The notes below the pieces were generated by a model. That model was not told where the DNA came from, did no database searches, and saw nothing but the letters and a program-made list of their open reading frames with translations. Source: Epinephelus fuscoguttatus (taxonomy: Eukaryota > Chordata > Actinopteri > Perciformes > Serranidae). Taken from it: a stretch of DNA of 64,000 nt. The stretch covers positions 31,600,543-31,664,542 of the forward strand of contig NC_064754.1 in assembly GCF_011397635.1 (NCBI RefSeq). The letters run 5' to 3'. This document shows, one piece after another, positions 32,239 to 44,400 of this stretch; within the stretch, counting starts at the first letter, position 1; each line of letters begins with the position of its first letter. The position numbers and the translations under genes are program-made.

Positions 32239-32562
32239 ATTATCTGTGCATCAACTACAGAAACATTTGCCCCCAAAAAAAGATGTTATTCGGGTAAACA
32301 GTATCAACTAAAAGAAAGCAGCCACATTTTTAAACTGTCAAGTCAGCTCGTCTCACCAAGACTGTTATGGTGTTCAGGAGCCAGTTGTGGTCTGCAGGAA
32401 CACGTATCATGGCAGAGAAGCAGTGCTGCAGACATAAAAGACCCAAAGGCCCCGTGTGCTGAGACCACAACTTCTCATTACAGCCTTAAAATGTCCAACT
32501 TTGTCTGAATAATAAACAAATGAGCAACTGCAAACCAGCAGTGACTTGTGATTATTGTGACT

Positions 32563-32735
32563 AAAGACCATAGACTGTCTGTAGCAATGGATGCAGCTAC
32601 TGTGACATCACTGCTTTGTGGACAGCCGTTATAAAGCCTTGAGTTCGGCATTTTAGTCATCGCTTGGGTGGAGCTGTAGTGAAGCGACAACTTGCAGACA
32701 GTCTGTCACTCAAGCGGCCCTTCTCTTAAAGGGGC
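32563..32735. repeat. Dispersed fish repeat (GACCATAGACTGT family)
   Basis: Begins AGACCATAGACTGTCTGTAG and continues GGATGCAGCTACTGTGACAT, AGCCGTTATAAAGCCTTGAG. These are phrases of a short interspersed repeat found widely in teleosts. The source family is not assigned. Confidence 0.6.
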
Positions 32736-34240
32736 AATAAGCGAAATCGTTTCACCGCTAGGTTTGCTGTTGTGCACTGCCTGTAGAGCAAAACAAAGTG
32801 TGTCATGAGCCACTCCTTCTTCTACCTCTGCTGAGGAGGAAGCACCGGTTAGCCCCACTTTCACTGCAGGCCGATTCACTCGCCACAGGGGCGAGGAAAT
32901 AAAACCTAAACAGCCAACTTAGTTTAGCAGTTAGCAATGTCTTTCACTCACTCTCGGTCTCTGCTGTGTTTAGCTATTTCCCTGCTTTCCTGTTAGCGTT
33001 AGCACTACTCGGCTGCCACGCTAACGCTCCAACTCCAACTGAGCCGGGAGCCGGGCTCACGGTCTCACGGAGAAGAGTTAGAACGTTAGCATGGCAGCCG
33101 ATTAGTGCTAACGTCCCCACGCTTCTCTGCCAGGCTCAGTGAGTCGGAGCCGAGAAGCGTGGGGACGTTGGGGTGACCATATTTTGATTTCCAAAAAAGA
33201 AGACACTTGGCCGGCCACAACATAGTCTACTTAAATGATACTCGCAGTTTACTCAAAGATGCCTTATAATTTTAATATATTTAAAATTTATATGTATGGA
33301 TAGAAAATTCAGTTATATTACAAAATAATATCTCTTAAACACAGAAAATTAGATAGGCCCCAGTAGGGGACACATACACCCACTAGAGTGTGGCGATCTG
33401 AGCCCGATGGTACCCGACCGGTCGGGCAGGTTTGGTCAAAAATGTAGCTATAAATTGTATTCAGGCTCGGGTTGGATTCGGTCAGCTTTCACTGAAAATG
33501 TAGTGTAAAAATACATTAAATCCTATTGTCTGGCCTGTTTATTGCTTTGGGACTGTTATTTACGTGACAAGACCTGAACATAACACACACAGACACACAT
33601 TGGCTGTTTGTTTCTACCTCTCCCCTCTCTGGAACTCTCGGACCTCCAGCCGCCCGCCTCCGCCTTGGTAACGCTGAAAATAAAAGAGGGAGATGGGTTT
33701 TTCCTATTTTATCTTATTTTGTTTTATTTCTCCCTCTCCTCTCACTAGAAGCGTCGGACCTTCCGCCTCCCGCTCCCATCTCAAACACGGAGGTCTCCCT
33801 CTCGCGGAGCACCCACGGCGCACCCCCGGCCTGTTAAATAGCCTGTAACTGTAACAACTGTGTGACACAAACTCAGTGCTTTGGTCATTAAATAATGTCG
33901 GGCTCGGTTCAGGTTCGGACAGAAATATGTGGCCCGTGCCGCACTCTAACACACACACACACAAACACACGGAAAACCGGACACTATCATCAGTTCAAAA
34001 ACCTCCCGGACACCTCGGACGGGACGTGAAAAGTGGACATGTCCAGGCAAAGCCTAGGGGACATTAGCGTTAGCACTAGTCGGCTGCCATGCTAACGTTC
34101 CGGTAGCCTGCTTAAGCGTGGGGACGTTAGCATTAGCACTAGTCGGCTGCCATGCTAACGTTCCAACTCTTCTCCGTGAGCCCGTGAGGTCTCACGGAGA
34201 AGAGAGGAATGTTAGCGTTAGCTCCCAGAGTTAGCACTAG
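32727..34240. repeat. Inverted-repeat cluster (GTTAGC-rich palindromes)
   Basis: Begins with TTAAAGGGGCAATAAGCG, which resembles the left end of a TTAA-type MITE with no matching right end. Three hairpins are visible: 32998-33034 with 33076-33112 (37 bases each, few mismatches); 33110-33127 with 33152-33169 (18 bases, perfect); 34167-34180 with 34191-34204 (14 bases, perfect). TAGCACTAGTCGGCTGCCAT followed by GCTAACGTTCC occurs twice in direct orientation near 34070 and 34134, and inverted near 33083. Confidence 0.7.
33384..33948. mobile_element. Non-autonomous hAT-like element inside the inverted-repeat cluster
   Basis: Left end TAGAGTGTGGCGATCTGAGC and right end GGCCCGTGCCGCACTCTA are degenerate inverted repeats, with further matching GAGCCCGA and TCGGGCTCG near the ends. 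The flanks ACACCCAC and ACACACAC differ at one of eight bases, consistent with an 8-bp duplication, though the right flank is also microsatellite. No transposase is present. Confidence 0.55.
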
Positions 34241-35478
34241 AGCTACTACGGCTACTGGAGTAGCTTGCAGCTATGGAGCGCTTCTACCAGCTCTTCTAGT
34301 CACAGCCTCGCCTCCATTTCAGCAAATATATTGCATTTATTACAGGTACCATCATCATTGAAGCAGGCAGGGGAATAGCTAAACACAGCCGCCAGGCTGC
34401 CCACCGGGCTACATTTTACAATGCTAATTGCAAATGTTAGCTGGGCTGCCGGGCTACTCACCTAACACAACCGTAACGCCTGACCCATTGCTGGGACAGA
34501 GCCACTAATAACTCAAGCTCTGGACATTAACCCATGCTACGATTGTAACATTAAATTTAATTGAATCGACATAGCGACATGTGCTTAACGTTACTGTAAC
34601 ACTAATTAACGGAGATCAACACAGAAAGAGGGTGTGTGAGGTCATGCTATACTTCAGATGAAATTACACCTCTAGTTCTTCACATAGCAATTTTTTAATT
34701 CCTTCAATCTAGAAATGATGGCAAAGGGCAGAATCTGATGGAGGCTCCTCCTCTTTGTCTTGATGTAGACAACGTGACATGTGACCACATGTCATGGGGG
34801 TTCTCCACCAGAAAATTTTGATCGACAAACAACTTCCTGCATTCTAGTGATTTTTTAATGCACCAATTTGTGCTTTTTCTGCATCAATTTATGGTGCAAA
34901 TGTCTTTAATTTTGTCAAAGTAAAAGTTCTCTGCTGCTTTCATGTTTTTATTGTGGGGGGAAAAATGTTCTAAATATTGAGGAGAAGGTGTTCCCTGCAG
35001 CCCCCAAGATCTATGGTACATAAAGTAATAAACTGTGGAAACAAACCTGTGGTGGTGTGTTCAGGGTTGGTTCTTGGCCTTTTAAATAACTGGATGAGAA
35101 CCTGTGATTTGAATTTCAATACAAGACAATATAAGACAGATTTAGTACAACAATCTTTATTAACACTGGACCACATTTTCACCTGCTGAATAAAAGCAGC
35201 CTCTTCACCACTCTCTCCTCCCAGACACCAACCGGAATGAAACACAACAATCCTCTAAGCAATAAATATATTCACTCCGTCATTTATCTTGTTATTTTGA
35301 ATGTTTTAAAACCTAGTCAAGTGCAGGCTTCTCCCACCTTGGATTTAGTCCACTGCTGTGACAAAGCTGAGCCTTTATCTGAGCACAGCAAAGGTTTAAA
35401 GTGCTCAACTCAGTCTGCAAGCAGCTTGTCAGATGTCTGTCGTGGTAGGTCCTCCCATCAACACACAGCAGCAGTCTT

Positions 35479-35700
35479 ATCTAACTATCCTCTGATCTCA
35501 TGATCACCAGCAGCTTCATATTGTATCATATCTTTTATCATATCTGTCCTCAGGTCTGTCTCCACCTGCAGGTGTGTGAGCAGCCTGTGGTCTCTCTGCT
35601 CCACAACACTTTACACTCACTAATGTGCAAAATGTGCCCAACAACTATATCTGAATTATGTCATAGCTGACGTGATGTGGTCTATAACATATGAAAATAC
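35479..35700. repeat. Direct repeat, copy B
   Basis: Second copy of the segment at 25916-26150, same orientation. A further matching AT-rich portion resumes at about 37430-37620 after inserted repeats and a LINE fragment. Confidence 0.7.
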
Positions 35701-36149
35701 TAGTTCTACACCAGTGATACTCAATTTGGGCCAAATCTGGCCCATGATAGGGTGCTGGGCAGCCCACTGACCATTTTCTAATTCACAGTGAAAATAAACT
35801 GATTCACAGGAAGATCCCTCAGACCTCCCAGCAGAGGTCCAGGCTGAGCCCAAGCATACTAAAATCCTAGAAATGCCCTTACCTACACCTGACCTGTGCA
35901 GGGGCTGCTGTGACTGGCTACAAGGGGCTATAGCAACTAAATTTGCTTCTTAGCAAAGATGAGTGAGGACAGCAAGCAACAGCAAACGCTGAAAGGTTGA
36001 AAACCTGGAATTCATTTATTATACATACTGATAAACATGGATGGATTACTGAAAGGGCTTGCCCAGCAGGGGCCTACCCAGGGGCCCACGTGTCAGGGGG
36101 TCCCCTGGCTTTGAATTGCAAAATGTCAAATGTCAAATCAACATGTCCT

Positions 36150-36225
36150 GACCAGGAAGAGACTCAAAACAACCACAAAGAGACACAAAACCACAAAAAG
36201 ATGCAACCTACCACAAAGTCTATGT
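36150..36225. repeat. Short purine-rich minisatellite
   Basis: Degenerate repeats of AACCACAAAGAGACACAAAA, a common simple repeat in fish genomes. Confidence 0.55.
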
Positions 36226-36592
36226 AACTTGCTTCTGTGTAGGACAGGTGTTTGGGCCCCTTGCATATCTGTGCCTGGAGGCCCATTTTCTCATAATCCA
36301 CCCAAGCTGATAAATGTTAGAAATGTCTGTTAAATAACTGGCCCCTTACCTTCTGTCATTTTGCAAACGTGATGACCAATTTTAACAGCAGTAACAAGCT
36401 AAGACACTGTTAATGAGGAAGTACTCATTTGAAAACATTGGGAGTCTCTTGTCTCCTCTGAGGACATGGGGACTTATTGCTGACAGTGTTTAGTTTTTTA
36501 TACTTATTGGGTCCTACTGATCCCAAATAGCTAGGAGAAATTAGAAATACATACCAAACAAAAGTTCATGTCTGTGGAGGCTAAAATTTTAA

Positions 36593-37400
36593 TTGAGACA
36601 TAAATGTATGATGAAGCCAACAGAACCACATCATCTGCATGCACTGGGGCAGTTTGCAGCCGAGTGTAAAGCAGTTGGGATGAGAGTCAGCACCTCCAAA
36701 TCTGAGGCCATGATTCTCTGCTGGAAACCTGTGGATTGCCCTCTCCTGATTAGGGGAGAGTTACTGCCTCAAACGAGGGAGTTCAGGTATCTTGTTGTCT
36801 TATTCACAAGTGAGGATAGAATGGAGCGTGAGATGGATCGGTGGTTTGGTGTGGCTTCTGCAGTGATGCAGGCGGTGATTCGGTTCGTTGTGATGAAGAG
36901 CAAGCTGAGTCGGAAGGCGAAGCTTTCGATTTACTTTATTTACATCTACGTCCCAACCCTCACCCGTGATCATGAACTCTGCGTAGTGACCGAAAGACTG
37001 TGATAGTGGCTACAAGCAGCTGAAATGAGTTAACTTCATGGAGTGGCTGGGCTCGGCCTTGGAGATAGGGTGAGGAGCGTGGACATTCGGAGGGAACTCA
37101 GAGTAGAGCTGCTGCTCCTTTGTGTCGAAAGGGGTCAGCTGAGGTGACTCAGGGATCTGATCAGGATGCCTCCTGGGTGCCTCCTGCTGGAGGTGTTCCG
37201 GGCACGTCCAACTGGTAGGAAGCCCCGGGGCAGACCCAGAACCCGCTAGAGGGATTACATATCTCATCTGGCCTGGGAACGCCTTGGGGTTCCCCAGATG
37301 GAGCTGGAAAGCATTGCTGGGGAGAGGGACATCTAGGGTGCTTTGCTCGGCCTGCTGCCCACACGACCCGGCCCTGGATAAGCGGATGAAAATGGATGAA
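36593..37400 (+). mobile_element. Non-LTR retrotransposon remnant, broken by frameshifts
   Basis: The frame at 36593-37003 has the C-terminal reverse-transcriptase signature of a common fish LINE: KSEAMILCWKPVDCPLL, FRYLVVLFTSEDRMEREMDR, KSKLSRKAKLSIY and VPTLTRDHE. Stops and frameshifts follow, but the later DNA still encodes pieces such as GLGDRVRSVDIRRELRVELL, TGRKPRGRPRTR and WERLGVPQMELESIAGER-like text across frames. It ends in a GGATGAA-type tandem tail near 37383-37410. The clade is not assigned. Confidence 0.75.
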
Positions 37401-37667
37401 TGAATGGATGAATAAATAATTGTGGTGATATATAAATGGATCATGTAAAAATACACTAGTAAATTACAGGAATAAATATGTAGATAAATCGATAAATACG
37501 GGAAAATATAACATAATTTATAAATTTAGTACATTGTAATGTTCTTATTTATTAATTTTGTTATCATGATCACTTATTCATGCAGTCATTTATTTTCCAT
37601 GTATATTTGGGTCTTGATACCTCTTGATACTTGTGCTATTACACAATCATTATTAGTATTTCTGTTC

Positions 37668-37770
37668 ACTGCTCAGGCAGACAGCTTTATTTGCATAGCA
37701 CATTTCATGCACCAGGGAAATTCAAAGTGCTTTACAGAGCATTAAAACATAATAAAGACTCAGATTTACA
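37668..37770. repeat. Dispersed fish repeat (TTTATTTGCATAGCACATTT)
   Basis: AGCTTTATTTGCATAGCACA, TTTCATGCACCAGGGAAATT and CAAAGTGCTTTACAGAGCAT are the core of a very common teleost repeat end. Confidence 0.65.
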
Positions 37771-37984
37771 ATAAAAGAATAAAGAGGGAAAAAAAGATAT
37801 CAAAGGTAAAATTAATTATTAATGATTTACAATTTTAAGAAATTACCGTTTAAAAAGCAAAGGTGAAGACACGAGGAGCTCGCTTACACTTTCAGTATGA
37901 GGCTTTGCTTTACTGCAGTGCAGTTACACAGTGACTCTGGCTGCTGTTTGTTCTGCTTTCCGGAAAACGGGCTCTGATTCCAAC

Positions 37985-38339
37985 CAGCTGTTTCCCGCCT
38001 CACACAGTCAGCTGCACACACACACACTAGTAGGCGGAGGCAGTAGACACACACACACAGACACGTAGTAGGCGGAGGCAAGAAGCCACACACACACATT
38101 GGAGGGAACCCCATCAGCTGTGGGAAGCAACACAGCTCCAACTTACTTTTATTTTTCTAAGTCTATTCTTGAGATTGCCTGATTTTGAAGCGGTATTTTA
38201 GATATGCGCCATTGAGGAGTAACGTTACGGCGAGAGCTCTGAGCTAACAACGTTCATCATTACATTTTAACAAGGACAGCAGTGGAGGAAGAAAAAAAAA
38301 ACACAGAAAACACGGACTACAGAAGGTGGCTTTGAAAGC
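37985..38339 (+). promoter_or_regulatory. tfap4: tfap4 upstream region with CAGCTG sites and repeated GC boxes
   Basis: Three CAGCTG E-boxes at 37985-37990, 38009-38014 and 38115-38120, and a 13-base GC-box-like unit GTAGGCGGAGGCA present twice, at 38030-38042 and 38068-38080. No TATA box is seen; the start site is inferred to lie between these sites and the ATG at 38340. CAGCTG is the known AP-4 core site, so autoregulation is possible. Confidence 0.55.
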
Positions 38340-38428
38340 ATGGAATATTTCATGATGCCGACAGAGAAGATACCGTCCTTACAGCATTTCAAGAAGACGG
38401 AGAAGGATGTTATTGGGGGTCTCTGCAG
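38340..38428 (+). CDS. tfap4: tfap4 exon 1
   Basis: 29 codons plus two bases: MEYFMMPTEKIPSLQHFKKT, EKDVIGGLC. ATG context AGCATGG. The donor is GTGTGT. It splits the Ser codon at the LC|S junction, as in human TFAP4. Confidence 0.95.
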
Positions 38429-41400
38429 GTGTGTATCGAGCTATTTTCTTTAGTTGATAGCGAAAACTGCCTGCACAAATCATCCCTCGTGTCGCTGTGG
38501 TGTGTATGTGTGTGTGATGCAGTCTGACTCGGGTTAGCATGCTAGGTGTTAGCTTCGCTGCGATATCTTGGCAGCAGCAGCATGGTTGTAAAAATTAGCA
38601 GCTTGTTGGCCAGCTGCTGCCAGTGGCGGTGTGAATATAGAGGATATATTTAACACATGTTGTTACATTAGTTGGCCTAATCACATGTAACAACATAAAG
38701 GGTATGTTTGCAGTCATTCAGCTCAGAAATATGTAAATCAGCGACATGAAATCGATACATTTGCTTCCAGTTGAACACCAACCACGTGGTAGTTAACGTG
38801 TTCCCCGCCGCCTCACTGCTGTACACCAAATCACATGTTTGTAACGACATACCTTCTTACGCCCCTTACTATTTACACCGAATTACGTGTGTTTAAATAA
38901 TGAAATTGTAGGTGTCTTAAATGCGGACACGTGAAACGTGGTTCGGCTGCGCTACGTGCGTAGTTGTGTCGCCCATGGTTGTGTCGCGTGCTAAAATTAG
39001 CTTAGCTTGGCTAACTAGTTAGCTATCACAACGCACTGGTTTTCAGACCGTGTTGTGTGTGTGTGACTCGTTGTTACTTGTGTGTACTAGGTTGTTACAC
39101 CAAAATATGTCGTTTTAATAGTGTTATAAGTGCCAAACATCTGTATACTTAAGCAGCAGACCATTGAGTACGAGTTAGCTTGGTGCTAACTGTTGAAAGC
39201 ATTGTTCTCCGTGACGCCGGGGGCCTGCTGTTGCTGGCGGAGTCACATTTCACTGCTGCTACGGTCCAGACTGCATGACGCGCCCTCCGGCGGCCATGTT
39301 GGAGTCCGCAGCTCCTGGCAACGACAGCTGACAACAGCTGATCTCATCTCTAAACTTTAAAAACCCCGACACGTTTCAGCTGGCTGCGATAGATGTGGCT
39401 GTTTTTCTGAGCTGTTTTCTGGTCAAAGATCAGAAAGATTTGTGTCAACATACTGTATGTAGTTGTAAATATTTATACTTGATTATCAGGGGCGTTTCTG
39501 GGATTTGAGGACATCAGCCTGGACCCCTGTATGTGGGGTCTGAGTGTAGTGTCATCTGGGGGTTTTATTTCATGAAAAAGCTCTATTTTGATGCTTTTTA
39601 ATGCAATCTGGTATCTTATTTACCCATAAAACCTTTTTATTGTATTTTCCATCTTAATTATGACTTGTGATGTTGAAACTAATAGCAGTTAGGAGTAGTT
39701 TAGTACTGAGTAGAAACAGTACCACAGTATTTTCATTTTAATTCTACTTTTCCTTCAACTCCTCTACATCTTGGAGGGAAATATTGTTTTTTTACACCAC
39801 AACATTTATTTTTATACATAAGTTACTTTGCAAACTATGATTATTAACACAAAATATAGTCAACTACCATATGATGACGTCTAATCAATGATTAAACTAC
39901 CCAGCAGTGTATAAAGCATTTAAAAAATGGGCTCCACCCTTACCAGCTGCAACATTAAAGTAATTACGTGCACTCTCTGTCTTGCATGCAGTTATACATA
40001 AGGTGCTTCTTGAATATTAAGTGCTATTTTGTAGGTAATTGGACTTGCTTAAATTTTTTGAACATGTTTCACCAGCTTCCTCAATTCTGATCTTTCAAAT
40101 TCCCATACCAGTTGAAGGGCATTTCTCCCATATTGTTAGGCAACATGTTGGTGATGATTTCAGGTCATCCAGGTCATGGTAATCTTAAGTGCTTTGTTGT
40201 AGGCAGCTGGACTTGCCTGAGTTTCTTGGAAGATGTTTCGCCTCTCATCAATTGCCTACGATACAGCGCTTAAGATTATCATGAACCGGATGACGGAGAA
40301 TTTTCACCAACATGCTGCTTGCGTTTTTGTTCAACAATATTATAACATTTTTGAGGGCTTGAATGTTTGATTAAAGGGCACATTATCAGACCTGGGGCTT
40401 TTATTAAATATTATTATACCTATTCTTTTTTTAAATATATATAAATACAGGCAGTTTAGATCCAGGATTATTCATAAAATTTTCAGGGTGGAAGCCTTGG
40501 ACACTCAGGCCAAATAATGAAAAAGAAAGAAAAAATAGATGTAACAAGCATATCATTTTCTTACTTGATGATGATGGACTGAAGTTGGTTTTACAGTGAC
40601 TTCTTTATTCTGCAGTTAACCGTTTCACCACACCTCACACACATGGTTTGTACATGTACAGGACCAGTGAACAAAAATCCCCCAAGACCCCTTGTACATC
40701 TCATGTCAAGTAAGCACATCTGCACCAAATAACTTTTGAGTTATGGACACTTGAATCCCAATGGACAAAATTAAGCCCTAATGTTACTTCTGCTCCTCAT
40801 TATAAGGGGTTTAACAAGTAGATTACAATATATTTGAGAGAATGTCTCCCAAATATTTCAAAATAAGATAAAACTGAGTCACAAAATTAAGTTGTTTAGG
40901 GACTCAGAGTTTATTTAAAGGGAGTGTGCATCATGAGATAATGAAGGTGTTTTATGCTCTTTAAGAAATGTTTCTGCTGCTTTTTAGTTAAGATGGGGGT
41001 GCTGGCTTGTAAACACCGTTTGAAATCAAATCACTAATTTTAGCTCTGAACAAGTATGGCTGCACACCCACATTTTGTAGAAAATAACTATTTCTAGCCA
41101 TGTGCAGCTGTGTCCTCTGTCTGACCTCTTTCATTTTTGTAAATATCCCAAATCTAGCTCTTCAGGTTTTTTGTTTTCTTGGCACCATGGTCATCTCCAG
41201 GCTTAATGGTTCACAAATTTTTTCCCCCTGAGTAAATATGACAGAGAGCGTTTTACCACCAACATTCAACCCTATGAGGGGGCACTGAGTTCAGCTAAAC
41301 TCAAAGATCCTCAGGCAGCTAAATTGAGGAATGTAGTGAGGTCGAGACTAAAGCCTGGTTAAGGCTCCAGGTTAAAGGTTCAAGGCATCAGAGTCAGAGA

Positions 41401-44400
41401 TCAGCTCAATGCTAATTGTACTGCTGTGGTTTATTTATTTGACCAGGAAGCGCAGATTTATGTCAGAGGTGTGTGTGTTGTTAGCTTACTGTGCAAATTA
41501 ATTATTTTTATCACAACATTATTTTTCTTTAAGCTGCATTGCCCGTGATCTTAACAGCATAACACTACTTGTCAAGTAGAAATTTCTATAGTTATATCTA
41601 CAACTTCAAAGAGAAGATGGATCAGATGTGTGTCCTAGAGGAGCTTCGGCCTTATCATTGCACACAGAGCCTTTATGGACTGAATAATGACCGTCTCTCT
41701 CCTTTGACCCCGCTCTCTCAGCCTAGCCAACATCCCCCTCAGTCCGGAGACAGCCCAGGACCAGGAGAGACGAATCCGCCGTGAGATTGCCAACAGCAAC
41801 GAGCGCCGGCGCATGCAGAGCATCAACGCCGGCTTCCAGTCCCTCAAAACACTCCTGCCCCACACAGATGGAGAGAAGCTCAGCAAGGTGCAAAAAACAT
41901 GCAAACACAGACACTTTCTGACAGAGTAGATGTACACTGTGTGGTGAAGCTTAAGCAGCTGGCACCAATTGATGAGTTATGCAGTAGAGAATAAAACTTT
42001 TTACATCTCAGTTCGCAACAGTTTTGGAAGTTTCTGTCCGTGCACTGTTCTAGTATTTACCTTTTTGGTTCGTCCCTACCAGGCGGCCATCTTGCAGCAG
42101 ACAGCAGACTATATCTTTGCCTTGGAGCAGGAGAAGACGCAGCTCTTGGCACAGAACAACCAGCTCAAACGCTTTATCCAGGTAACATCCTGTGCCATTG
42201 TTTTTCATCATAATTGTATCAATTTTTATGGCCCAAACATACCATACAACTTGAGAGAACTAGTGGCAACGAAAGCAGACTGTAGCATCAGCTCACATCG
42301 CCTGTGTCTCTGCCAAAAAGATGCACATGAACGCACCACAAAGACTTCAGCCGTTGGCCAACCAGCATGTACGTTCTGCACCTGCATGAAAGGAGTTAAC
42401 TCTCCATAGCAGCAGGCGGCAGTAGTCTGTATTCATCATTTAATAAGGGAAGCTGGAAGACTGTCTTTACACTAGTTAGCCAGTTAGCACATTAACAGCA
42501 CAATGTTGAAAGAACAGAGCATATTTACTGTGCACCAGTGAACAATAACACAAACCATCACGAAACATTTCCGCTAAAGACCTATATGGCTAAAGAAAAA
42601 TAACCTTGCTTTATGTAACAAGTTTGTTTTGATCTCACTCCTTCTTGACTTTAGCTGTTTACTTTCCTCACTTCCGTTTCTCTTCTCGTGCACTAAACTG
42701 AACTACCAATCAGAGTGATTTCATTTACAGACAAGCTTCAACTAGCTAATTAAACATTCTGAATCGGCCAAAAGTAAAAAGTCGACAGGGACAGACGAGG
42801 GGCAACAGTGTGGGACACAAGACACTCACGAGTGTGACAGAAGCACACTGACAGCCCAACACTGACTATAGGTAGATCATCAGCTTGGTGTGACAGGGCC
42901 CTTAGAGATGCACAGAGCTACAGACTTTCTTCAGGACAAAAAAACTGTCCTCTATAGGCTGTGCTTTAATAGGTCATGCCAGTGTGTGGCATGTTATGTA
43001 GAGTACGGTTTAGATGTGCTGCGGGTGGGAGAGGTGATGTTGCATCTCTGTCAGCCGATGATCAAATGGCATCAGGTAGTGTGTGAGATGCTGCAGCCAG
43101 GCTTCCTGTTGAAATTGAGCTCTTAAGGGCTACCTGGAGCACATGGATAAAACATAGGTAGGGCCATTCCATACATACTGTCAAATTCTAAATCAACATT
43201 TCAATGCTGGGGAGCTTTTTTTGGCATGTGTGTTTATTCAGTTTCAACCTGGTACTTCTGCACAGTCACAGATAAAGATTAGGTTACACCAACGTCATTG
43301 GTGGCTTTAAGAATTGTTTCTGACTCATGGGAACCAAACATTTCCAATATGTCCAGAGCGTTGTAAAGTCTAGTGGTCAAACTATATTGAAAAAAGAGAT
43401 GTAATAATTTCCAGAATTCACTCTGTGTTTTTATTTTTAACTTCTATTCTGAAAGCTTTATTGGAAAACCTTAATAGAAGACTTGAATGTAAAAAAAATA
43501 TATTCTGTACAGCCCTAGATGTAGGTTGTTTTGAATATCCGTGTGATTATTGTAACTTGTGCAAGTATCATTCAGCCAAGCTTTAATTTCCTATTTGGAC
43601 AGCTTGCAAGTGCTGGCAAAGACAATACAGTACTTTCTCAATTTGTACACAGCCATGCAAGACTTGTTGAAAAATATGTGTTCTACCTGTTTCATTTGTT
43701 TACTATGCTGTTGGTTTGCCAGTGTTTTGTTTTCTCGCCAAACCGACCATTTGTTCAACTCGGCACAAGCAGCATGTGTTGTTTTTTAAATAGAGTGGAA
43801 ACCCCTCAGATTCTGTGCACACTGACACTATGTTGGTTGGGTTTTGGAGCACCTTTATTTACATACTAAGTTTAAATGTGTCATACTTAATATAAGCTCA
43901 TGTGGTTTCCATGTCACTCCAGGAGTTCAGCGGCTCATCACCCAAAAGGAGGCGAGCAGAGGAGAAGGATGAGGGGATCGGGTCTCCAGACGCGCTGGAG
44001 GAAGAGAAAGTCGAGGAGGTCAGGAGGGAGATGTTAGAGCTGCGACAACAACTGGACAAGGAACGCTCGGCGCGCATGCAGCTCGAGGAACAGGTGAGAT
44101 CAAAGGGAGGAGCTCCTGTTACATGACTCGCATTCTTTAATCAGTTCTTTATTCAGTTTAAAAAGGGAAGAATCGCAGATTTTCCACTTGCTCTGTGTTG
44201 ATGTTCGGCTTCACTGCATGTTGCCAGTGCCCTGAGCTCCCTGCTCATTGGTTTATGTGGCACATTTTGCCTCATCCAGCAGATGAGCAGGGAGCTCCAG
44301 GCACTTGCAGTATGGAGGACAGGTGACCATTGTTTATTAAAAATGCACTGCTCAAATTGCAACGACACAGAGCTGGTTGAAAATGGGCAAAGCTTCAGAG

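Larger units (their letters stand above)
34241..37880. other. Repeat-rich intergenic DNA upstream of tfap4
   Basis: Contains the second copy of the direct repeat (35479-35700), a stretch of the CACAAAGAGACACAAAAC type minisatellite (36150-36225), a LINE remnant (36593-37400) and a fish dispersed repeat (37668-37770). No gene was recognised. Confidence 0.65.

Noticed and set aside
32071-32508. Open frame with ten histidines
   Set aside because: The His run is a CAT/ATC trinucleotide repeat on the antisense strand of a LINE remnant.
39149-39334. Arg-rich minus-strand open frame at the tfap4 CpG region
   Set aside because: Only 61 codons in GC-rich DNA and no similarity; a divergent transcript is possible but there is no sequence evidence for a protein.
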